Part shown: piece after piece, positions 55,330 to 64,000 of the stretch
Layout of the letters: each line of letters opens with the position of its first letter
How positions within the stretch are numbered: the first letter of the stretch is position 1
NCBI RefSeq assembly: GCF_015277775.1
Contig: NZ_CP063849.1
Coordinates: 248,001-312,000 of the forward strand
DNA: 64,000 nucleotides
Source of the DNA: Paludibaculum fermentans
Lineage (GTDB): Bacteria > Acidobacteriota > Terriglobia > Bryobacterales > Bryobacteraceae
Direction: 5' to 3'
Notes under the pieces: generated by a model
Database searches by the model: none
What the model saw: the letters and a program-made list of their open reading frames with translations, nothing else
Told to the model about the DNA's origin: nothing
Translations under genes and position numbers: made by a program

Positions 55330-56831
55330 GCGCCGCTCGGATTCTGAGCATCGATCAAGGCACGACGAACACGAAGGCCCTGCTGGTGGACGCGCGAGGC
55401 GCGGTCCTGGCACGGGCTTCGCGACCGATGACGGTCCAGTGCCCGCGGCCGGGCTGGATCCAGCAGGATGCCGGGGCGATCTGGCAGGCCGTGCAGGCAG
55501 TGATGGACGAGTGCCTGGAGGCGGCCGGTGGAGCGCCGCCCGCGGCCATTGCCGTGAGCAACCAGCGCGAATCCGTCATCGTCTGGAACCGGAAGACCGG
55601 CGAGCCCTGCGGTCCCTGCGTGATCTGGCAATGCCGCCGGACCGCGCCGTTCTGTGCGGAACTCCGCCAGCGCGGGTTGGAGCCGGCCATCCGGCGGAAG
55701 ACCGGACTCGGGATTGATCCGCTGTTCTCCGCCAGCAAGGCTGCCTGGCTCATCGACCAGCTTCCGGATGGACGGGCCATGGCTGAGGGCGGTGAGTTGT
55801 GCATGGGCACGGTGGATAGCTGGCTGCTGTGGAACCTGACAAAGGGGGCGGTGCATGCCTGCGACACCACGAATGCCTCACGGACACAGTTGATGGAACT
55901 GGGCCGGCTGGCCTGGGACGACGAGTTGTTGGAATGGTTTGGCGTACCTCGCGCTGTGCTGCCCGCGATTCAGCCGTCGAGCGGAGTGTTTGGCACAACC
56001 GCGGGAGCCGGACGATGCGGGGATGGGGTTCCCATTTGCGGAGTGATCGGCGATTCCCACGCGGCGCTGTTTGCCCATGCGGCGTTCCGTCCGCGAGCGA
56101 CCAAGGCGACATATGGCACCGGCTCTTCACTGATGCGGGCGACCGAGGGACCCGTCTCCTCCAGCCACGGCCTGTCGGCGACGGTGGCCTGGTCAGCGGG
56201 CGGCCCGGCGCAGTACGGAATCGAAGGCAACATCACTCTGAGCGGCGGCACCATGCAGTGGACGGGTGAATTGCTGGGCTTGGGTGACCCGGCCGCCGAC
56301 CTGGCCGGGATGGCGGCAGGAAAGGACGACAGCGGCGGCGTCTACCTGGTGCCGGCGATGGCCGGGCTGGGTGCTCCTTACTGGCGAGACGATGCCCGCG
56401 GCCTCATTACAGGACTGACCCGTGGAACGACCGCCGGCCATTTGGCGCGCGCTGCCCTGGAATCGATCGCCTTTCAGGTCCGTGATGTTTTCGACGCGAT
56501 GACGCTGGACACCGGCGAAGAACCCGAGATGTTGCTGGCCGATGGCGGCGCCAGCCGCAACGATCAACTCATGCAGTTCCAGGCGGATATCCTGGGGCGG
56601 CCGGTGGTCCGGAATCTCTCATTGGATCTTTCCGCCATGGGTGCGGCCTGGCTAGCCGGGCTGGCCGCCGGAGTCTGGAAGGGCATTGGGGATTTGGAGC
56701 AGTTGCCGCGTCAGGAGCAGCGGTTCGAGCCCCAGATGAGCGAGGCCGACCGCCAGCGGCTGTATGCCGGATGGCGCGACGCGGTGGCCCGGACGCTGGG
56801 CGATTTCAAAACCCGGGAGATGGCAACATAA
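55323..56831 (+). CDS. FGGY-family carbohydrate kinase
   Basis: The 502-residue kinase shows LSIDQGTTNTKALLVD at the N-terminus and the catalytic Asp in VIGDSHAALF. GTGSSLM is also present, and the nucleotide-binding DGGASRNDQLMQFQADILGRPV. It phosphorylates a ketose or polyol. Sequence alone does not fix the substrate; the neighbouring isomerase and transketolase suggest a keto-pentose such as D-apulose or xylulose. GTG 55323 overlaps the transketolase gene by 7 bp, after an AGGAGG run. Confidence 0.9.
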   Translation: MLSAARILSIDQGTTNTKALLVDARGAVLARASRPMTVQCPRPGWIQQDAGAIWQAVQAVMDECLEAAGGAPPAAIAVSNQRESVIVWNRKTGEPCGPCVIWQCRRTAPFCAELRQRGLEPAIRRKTGLGIDPLFSASKAAWLIDQLPDGRAMAEGGELCMGTVDSWLLWNLTKGAVHACDTTNASRTQLMELGRLAWDDELLEWFGVPRAVLPAIQPSSGVFGTTAGAGRCGDGVPICGVIGDSHAALFAHAAFRPRATKATYGTGSSLMRATEGPVSSSHGLSATVAWSAGGPAQYGIEGNITLSGGTMQWTGELLGLGDPAADLAGMAAGKDDSGGVYLVPAMAGLGAPYWRDDARGLITGLTRGTTAGHLARAALESIAFQVRDVFDAMTLDTGEEPEMLLADGGASRNDQLMQFQADILGRPVVRNLSLDLSAMGAAWLAGLAAGVWKGIGDLEQLPRQEQRFEPQMSEADRQRLYAGWRDAVARTLGDFKTREMAT

Positions 56832-56834
56832 GTC

Positions 56835-57836
56835 ATGGCTCGGATAGACGAACTCCGGTTGATCGCCAAAGTTGCGCGCATGTATTACGGTCAGGGCTTA
56901 CGGCAGACCGAGATTATGGAGCGGCTGAATGTGTCGCAATCCACCATCTCGCGGCTGTTGAAGAAGGCCGAGGTAGAGGGCATCGTCCGCATCACCGTTG
57001 CCGTTCCTTCCGGCACTCATCCGGAGTTGGAGGAGGCGCTACAGTCGCACTATGCACTGAAGGAGGTGATCGTCGTCGATTGTATTGACGACGAGGCGCA
57101 GATCGCCCGGGACCTAGGCGCGGCGGCGGCATTCTACATGGAGACGACCCTGCGCCCGGGCGACGTCATCGGAATCTCGTCGTGGAGCGCCGCCCTGCTG
57201 GCCATGGTCGACGCCATGCATCCCAGCCAGCGCTGTGCCGGGGCCCGGGTCGTTCAGATCCTGGGCGGCATTGGGAATCCTGCTGCCGAAGTGCACGCCA
57301 CCCATGTCACGCGGCGGCTGGCGAACCTGATCGGCGGGACCGCTACACTGCTGCCGGCGCCCGGAGTACTGGGGACGGTGGAAGCCAAGCAGGTGATGCA
57401 GGAAGACCAGTATGTCCGGCAGGCCTGCGAGTTGTTTGGCGTGGTCAGTGTGGCGCTGGTGGGCATCGGCGCGATTGAGCCCTCCCACCTGCTCACGTTG
57501 AGCGGCAACGTGTTCTCCGGAGCGGAATTGAAAGAACTGGGCGAGCGCGGCGCAGTGGGCGACATCTGCCTGCGATTCTTCGATGGAGCAGGAATGCCTG
57601 TGGTGAGCCCGTTGAACGAGCGTGTGATCGGGATGAGCCTCGAAGAGTTGCGCAAGGTCAGCCGGGTAGTGGGCGTGGCGGGGGGCCGCAGAAAGCTCGC
57701 CGCCATTCGCGGTGCACTGGCCGGCAAGTGGATCAATGTGCTGATCACCGACCGGCTGACGGCTTCACAATTGCTGGAATCTTCCACCGCGGCAAACGGA
57801 GCCGGCCGCGTCGCTCAGGTATCGAGGAAACGATGA
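56835..57836 (+). CDS. SorC/DeoR-type sugar-responsive transcriptional regulator
   Basis: The 333-residue regulator has an N-terminal helix-turn-helix (QTEIMERLNVSQSTISRLLKKAE) and a C-terminal sugar-binding domain (DVIGISSWSAALLAMVDAM, LGGIGNPAAEVHA, LVGIGAIEPSH, GDICLRFFDGAG). SorC proteins respond to phosphorylated sugars, so the kinase product is a likely ligand. It begins 3 bp after the kinase gene and overlaps the next gene, so it is probably autoregulated together with the operon. Confidence 0.92.
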   Translation: MARIDELRLIAKVARMYYGQGLRQTEIMERLNVSQSTISRLLKKAEVEGIVRITVAVPSGTHPELEEALQSHYALKEVIVVDCIDDEAQIARDLGAAAAFYMETTLRPGDVIGISSWSAALLAMVDAMHPSQRCAGARVVQILGGIGNPAAEVHATHVTRRLANLIGGTATLLPAPGVLGTVEAKQVMQEDQYVRQACELFGVVSVALVGIGAIEPSHLLTLSGNVFSGAELKELGERGAVGDICLRFFDGAGMPVVSPLNERVIGMSLEELRKVSRVVGVAGGRRKLAAIRGALAGKWINVLITDRLTASQLLESSTAANGAGRVAQVSRKR

Positions 57837-58423
57837 AGCGAGCCTGCGCCGCGATTCTGAGTCTCTCGCTCACGGCTTGCGTCCCCTGGACGGTGCGGCC
57901 GATCGAAGGCCAGTCCGCGGCTGCGGCGCAGGACCGGTTCGATGCCACCCGCTTTGTCGACTCGCAATGGCAGACGAAGATCCTGCCGGCGATCGAAGCT
58001 TCCGCCGTGGATGTCAGCGGCTTGCCCGCTGCTTCCTCTCGCAAGGCCGGTACACACTTCATATTGAAGGGGACGGCTCGCGTGTTGAAAGTGAATCCAG
58101 CTCCGCCATTGGGGCAGATGAGCCTGGATTTCGAGCCCTTCGACGGACACGCCGACGCCGTATTGCAGATTGGCCCCGAAGTGCGAGGCTCCTCCCTGCG
58201 TGATGCCACGGGATTGGTTCAGTTCAGCCAGTTTGTGAATCAGATCGACTTCGCCAATGTATCCAGCAAATTGAATGCGCGCGCCCTGCAATGCCTGCCG
58301 CCCACTGCGGAGATCGCCGGCTCAGAGGGACGCCGCATCGCGTTCACCGGCACATTCACGGCGGGGGATGAGATTCCACATATCGTTCCGGTTCGATTCC
58401 GCTGGGTCGAGGGAGTCAAATGA
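57833..58423 (+). CDS. DUF2291-like lipoprotein of a sugar transporter operon
   Basis: A 196-residue predicted lipoprotein with lipobox SLTAC (C16). The DUF2291-like remainder has QWQTKILPAIEASAVDV, LKGTARVLKVN, LQIGPEVRGSSLRDATGLVQFSQFVNQIDFANV and GDEIPHIVPVRF. DUF2291 genes occur with Rbs-type ABC transporters, which fits. The role is unknown; it may assist the binding protein at the outer face of the membrane. Its ATG overlaps the regulator stop and its TGA overlaps the next start. Confidence 0.8.
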   Translation: MKRACAAILSLSLTACVPWTVRPIEGQSAAAAQDRFDATRFVDSQWQTKILPAIEASAVDVSGLPAASSRKAGTHFILKGTARVLKVNPAPPLGQMSLDFEPFDGHADAVLQIGPEVRGSSLRDATGLVQFSQFVNQIDFANVSSKLNARALQCLPPTAEIAGSEGRRIAFTGTFTAGDEIPHIVPVRFRWVEGVK

Positions 58424-59920
58424 GCCAGTCTCCCTCCCTGTTGCGCGCCTGCCAGGTCACGAAGCGCTATCCGGGTACGGTCGCCCTGGATGCGGTTGAT
58501 TTCGAGTTGCGGCGCGGCGAAGTTCACGTCCTCATCGGGGAGAATGGGGCGGGGAAGTCGACGCTCGTAAAACTGCTGGCCGGAGTCGAGCAGCCGACTA
58601 TGGGCCATCTGGAGTTGGAAGGGCGCGAGATTCGCCTGGGTTCGACGCGCGACGCGGCGGCGGCCGGGATCGGGATGATCTATCAGGAGCTTAGCCTTTT
58701 CCCGAACCTGAGCGTCGTCGAGAACATTTTCATGGCCTGCGAGCGGACTCGCGGCGGCGTGATCGATCGTAAGTCCGAGGAGGGAATAGCACGCGGGCTG
58801 ATGAAGAAACTCGAGCAGGACATTGACGTCCACACCCTGGTGGGCGACCTGCCGTTGGGCTGCCAGCAGATTGTCGAAATCTGCCGGGCGCTGGCGCGCA
58901 ATGTGCGCGTCCTGCTGATGGATGAGCCCACCTCCGCGCTGAGCCCTAACGAGATCGCCGTCCTCTTTCGTGTGATTCGCGAACTCAAGGCAGCGGGCGT
59001 TGGGATCGTCTACATCTCCCACAAGTTGGAAGAGTTGATGGAGATCGGCGACCGCGTCACGGTGCTGCGGGACGGGCGGTTGGTGGAGTCGGCTGCGATC
59101 GCGGAGGTGGACGTTGCGTGGATCATCGACCGCATGACGGACCGCCGTTGGGCAGCGTCCGCGCAGCATGCCGAATGCGCTGGCGACGCGGAAGTCCTGC
59201 GTGTGGAGCATCTCAGCGTTCCCGGCCGCGTGCACGACGTTTCCCTTTCGGTGTGCGCGGGCGAGTTGGTTGGAGTCTATGGGCTGATGGGCGCGGGCCG
59301 CACGGAACTCCTTGAGGTTCTGGCCGGGAATCGCGCCGGCTCGGGCGGGCGTATTTCGCTGGCGGGCCGCAGCCTGGAGCACCTGTCCGTGAGGGAACGC
59401 ATCGCCGCGGGCCTCGCCCTGGTCCCGGAGGATCGCCAGGCCGCGGGCCTGATCCCCACATTCTCCGTGGGCCGCAACATGACGCTGGCGAGCCTGTCGG
59501 CGCACTCCAGTCATGGGCTTCTGCGGCGCACGGAGGAGGCTGCCAGCGCCTCACGCATGATTGCGCAGTTGCGCATCAAGACCACCGGCCAGGATCAGCC
59601 GATTACGTCGCTGAGCGGGGGGAATCAGCAGAAAGCCGTGATCTCGAAGTACCTGCTGACAAAACCGCGTGTGCTGCTGATGGACGAGCCCAGCCGCGGC
59701 GTGGACGTCGGCGCACGGGCTGAGATCTTCGAGATCGCCCGGAAGCTTGCCGCCGAGGGTGTAGCAATCCTCTTCGCCTCGTCGGACCTGCACGAAGTAT
59801 TGACGCTGGCTGACCGTGTGCTGGTAATGGCACGCGGGCGCCTCTCAGCCTCTTTCGAGCGAAGCGAGCTCAACGAGCAGAATCTGATGGCCGCCGCCTG
59901 CGCCAAACCGGAGAATCTCC

Positions 59921-59937
<17 letters not shown>
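58420..59937 (+). CDS. Rbs-type sugar ABC transporter, ATP-binding protein
   Basis: A 505-residue protein with two fused ABC domains. The first has GENGAGKSTLVKLLAG, a diverged signature LPLGCQQIVEICRALARN and Walker B LLMDEPTSAL. The second has a degenerate Walker A (MGAGRTELLEV), LSGGNQQKAVISKYLL and LLMDEPSRGVDVGA. One active and one degenerate site is normal for RbsA/MglA/XylG. It overlaps its neighbours (ATGA upstream, 17 bp with the permease). Confidence 0.95.
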
Positions 59938-61884
<1,947 letters not shown>

Positions 61885-61887
61885 ATC

Positions 61888-63306
61888 ATGTCCAAGATGA
61901 CTCTGGCCGTCATTGTCGGCAATCGCGACTTCTTTCCTGACCGGTTGGTTTCCGAAGGGCGGGCGGACATCCTGCGCCTGTTCGAGGAGATGGGCATCGA
62001 GGCTGTGATCCTCGATGAAGAGGCGACGAAGCTGGGCGCGGTGGAGACCTGGCAGCACGCCCGGCTCTGCGCCGACCTGTTCCGGAGCCAACGCGACCGC
62101 ATCGACGGCGTGCTGGTCTGCCTGCCCAACTTCGGGGACGAGAAAGGTGTGGCGGATACGCTGCAGTTGTCTGAGTTGAACGTGCCCGTCCTGGTGCAGG
62201 CCTATCCGGACGACCTCACGCAACTCAGCGTGGAGCGGCGGCGCGACGCCTTCTGCGGCAAGGTCTCGGTCTGCAACAATCTGCGCCAGTACGGCATCGC
62301 CTATTCGCTCACCCGCCGTCACACCGTGCATCCGCTGACGGACAGCTTCCGCGCCGATCTCCGCAATTTCCTGGCGGTCTGCCGCGTGACCAAGGGCCTG
62401 CGCCGGGCCCGCATCGGTGCGATCGGCGCGCGTCCGAATGCCTTCAACACGACTCGTTACAGCGAGAAGCTGCTGCAGTCGGCCGGCATCAGCGTCAACA
62501 CCATCGATCTCTCTGAAGTCTTTGGAGCCGCGGAGAAGATTCCCGCCGACGACGTGCGCGTCAAGAACCACCTGGAGCGCATCCGCGGCTACGCACCGTG
62601 CGGCGATACGCCCGCCCGCTCCATGACGCAGATGGCGCGCCTGGCGATCGTCCTCTCCGATTGGATGGCGAAGTATGATCTGCAGGCCACAGCGATTCAA
62701 TGCTGGACGTCGATGCAGAGCAATTTCGGCATCAATCCCTGCACCGTGATGAGCATGATGAGTGAGCAACTCCTGCCCAGCGCCTGCGAGGTGGACATTA
62801 CGGGTGTCGTTTCCATGTACGCTCTGCAGCTTGCTTCCGGCACGCCCAGCGCCCTGGTGGATTGGAACAACAACTACGGCGACGACGATGACAAGTGCGT
62901 GATGTTCCACTGCGGCAACTGGGCCAAGAGCTTCATGCCCGACATCATCATCAGCACGGCGCCGATCCTGGGCTCGACGTTGGGCGTCCAGAACACTTAC
63001 GGCGCTCTGTCGGGCCGGACACCAGCCGGACCGCTGACGTATGCGCGAGTCAGCACGGACGACCGCGAAGGACGGATCCGGGCCTATGTTGGGCAAGGGC
63101 AGTTCACCGACGATCCGCTGGCCACCTTTGGCAGCCGGGCGGTCGTGCATGTGCCGGCGCTACAGAATCTGATGCGCTACATCTGCCGCAACGGCTTCGA
63201 GCACCATGCCGCGATGAATGCGTCACACTCGGCCGACATCCTGACAGAGGCCTTCGAGACGTACCTCGGCTGGTCGACATACCATCACGGGGCGGCAAAC
63301 GCCTAA
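61888..63306 (+). CDS. L-fucose/L-arabinose isomerase-family sugar isomerase
   Basis: The 472-residue protein has the FucI/AraA fold, with [15 protein letters not shown] at the N-terminus, [76 protein letters not shown] and a C-terminal [18 protein letters not shown]. Candidate metal ligands are Glu and Asp in CEVDIT and His in MFHCGN. It should interconvert an aldose and ketose with Mn2+. It is the last gene of the operon, 3 bp after the binding-protein gene, and is my candidate D-apiose isomerase. Members of this group also act on other pentoses, so specificity is open. Confidence 0.87.
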   Translation: MSKMTLAVIVGNRDFFPDRLVSEGRADILRLFEEMGIEAVILDEEATKLGAVETWQHARLCADLFRSQRDRIDGVLVCLPNFGDEKGVADTLQLSELNVPVLVQAYPDDLTQLSVERRRDAFCGKVSVCNNLRQYGIAYSLTRRHTVHPLTDSFRADLRNFLAVCRVTKGLRRARIGAIGARPNAFNTTRYSEKLLQSAGISVNTIDLSEVFGAAEKIPADDVRVKNHLERIRGYAPCGDTPARSMTQMARLAIVLSDWMAKYDLQATAIQCWTSMQSNFGINPCTVMSMMSEQLLPSACEVDITGVVSMYALQLASGTPSALVDWNNNYGDDDDKCVMFHCGNWAKSFMPDIIISTAPILGSTLGVQNTYGALSGRTPAGPLTYARVSTDDREGRIRAYVGQGQFTDDPLATFGSRAVVHVPALQNLMRYICRNGFEHHAAMNASHSADILTEAFETYLGWSTYHHGAANA

Positions 63307-64000
63307 CCAGCCGTGCGGCCCAGTTGCAGCCCGCGCAGGAAGTAGGACGGCGTGCAGCTCCACGCGTGGCAGTAGCTATTCACGAGGATGCTCTTGTAGG
63401 GCGACAACATGGGATCGGACGGATCGTAGATCTCCCAGAACGTGTCCGCGCCGGCGGCCACCATGCCGCCCCAGTAGCTGCTCAGCAGGTCGAGCGCCTC
63501 CTTGCGCAAGCCGCTCAGCAGCATGGCTTCCACCATGTAGTGGTAAAGGTAGGGCGTGCCCGGCCGCACCGCATCCGGCATCTTCATCGCATTGCGCAGG
63601 GCTACCGCGCCCATCTCAGGCGTGGCGAGGCCTGACATCACCATCCAAGCCTGCGAGGCCCAGGATACCTGCCCCTGCGGCCCGCTGACGAAAACGTTGC
63701 GTGCGGAATCGAAGAAGCGCGTTCGTCCGGCGGCGGTCATCCTGTGGATCAATGCCTGATACTTCGCCGCATCCGCCTGCTGCCCGGCATGCCCGGCCAG
63801 TTCCACTGCCTGCTTCAGGCAGAACAGCAGTACCCCGTGCATGGAGGCGGTCTTCTCCAGTTCCTCGCGCCAGTCGATGAAGATCCACCAACCGCCCGGA
63901 TCGGCGAACAGGCCATCGGCGTTGATGAACTGACTGACCAGTTCGACCTGCTTGCGGACCACCGGCCACAGTTCCCTGGCGGTTTGCTGGTCCTTCGCCG
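63303..64000 (-). CDS. alpha-L-rhamnosidase-like six-hairpin glycosidase (partial, C-terminal part)
   Basis: The frame runs off the right edge without a stop or required start, so the 5' part is missing. About 232 residues are visible: a six-hairpin (alpha/alpha)6 barrel segment with [40 protein letters not shown]-like [20 protein letters not shown] and [14 protein letters not shown]. These match GH78-type catalytic-domain ends, where an acidic Glu near WEIY is expected. It ends 3 bp inside the isomerase end (convergent, 4-bp overlap). It probably releases rhamnose from plant polysaccharide, fitting the adjacent sugar operon. Confidence 0.75.
   Translation of the reverse strand, partial: AKDQQTARELWPVVRKQVELVSQFINADGLFADPGGWWIFIDWREELEKTASMHGVLLFCLKQAVELAGHAGQQADAAKYQALIHRMTAAGRTRFFDSARNVFVSGPQGQVSWASQAWMVMSGLATPEMGAVALRNAMKMPDAVRPGTPYLYHYMVEAMLLSGLRKEALDLLSSYWGGMVAAGADTFWEIYDPSDPMLSPYKSILVNSYCHAWSCTPSYFLRGLQLGRTAG

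Overview
The window is about 64 kb of GC-rich, densely coding bacterial DNA that most resembles a soil Acidobacterium of the Solibacter/Bryobacter group. This is inferred from family content: a MacB-like duplicated permease of the acidobacterial type, two very large Oar-like TonB-dependent receptors, a winged-helix membrane regulator, a PEP-CTERM protein, and a selenocysteine-dependent enzyme. No rRNA, tRNA, CRISPR array, insertion sequence or prophage was recognised.

Layout. 1-6.2 kb (+): an operon for a membrane redox module (H-protein-like protein lacking the lipoyl lysine, a four-cluster ferredoxin, an NrfD/HybB-type quinone-interacting protein), then a heme-motif sensor kinase, an NtrC-type regulator and an archaemetzincin-like protease. 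12.2-6.2 kb (-): MoxR-like ATPase, VWA protein, RNase R and a deiodinase-like selenoprotein read through an in-frame UGA with a SECIS-like hairpin. 12.3-19 kb: TrmB-like regulator, GT2 glycosyltransferase, SRPBCC protein, gyrA and a glycine-zipper membrane protein of possible toxin type. 24.2-19 kb (-): aminopeptidase P-like peptidase, accB, accC and a SecA-like ATPase that probably starts at ATT. 24-30 kb: S9 peptidase, YdcF, TrmH-type methyltransferase, RarA, exported RidA, PilZ protein. 30-44.6 kb: TonB receptor, UroD-like protein, PEP-CTERM protein, aconitase, duplicated permease, small membrane proteins and an SDR. 44.6-53.4 kb: CorA-like transporter, second TonB receptor with a divergent regulator, beta-helix protein.

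53.5-63.3 kb (+) is a tightly overlapping sugar operon: two-subunit transketolase, FGGY kinase, SorC regulator, DUF2291 lipoprotein, Rbs-type ABC transporter and a FucI/AraA-like isomerase. Isomerase, kinase and split transketolase are the set expected for the transketolase route of D-apiose use. A convergent alpha-L-rhamnosidase-like gene runs off the right edge. Apiose and rhamnose co-occur in rhamnogalacturonan II, so the region may be a pectin side-chain locus.

The strongest unusual items are the deiodinase-like selenoprotein, which a standard gene caller would split into two fragments at 6869-6871, and the candidate apiose operon.
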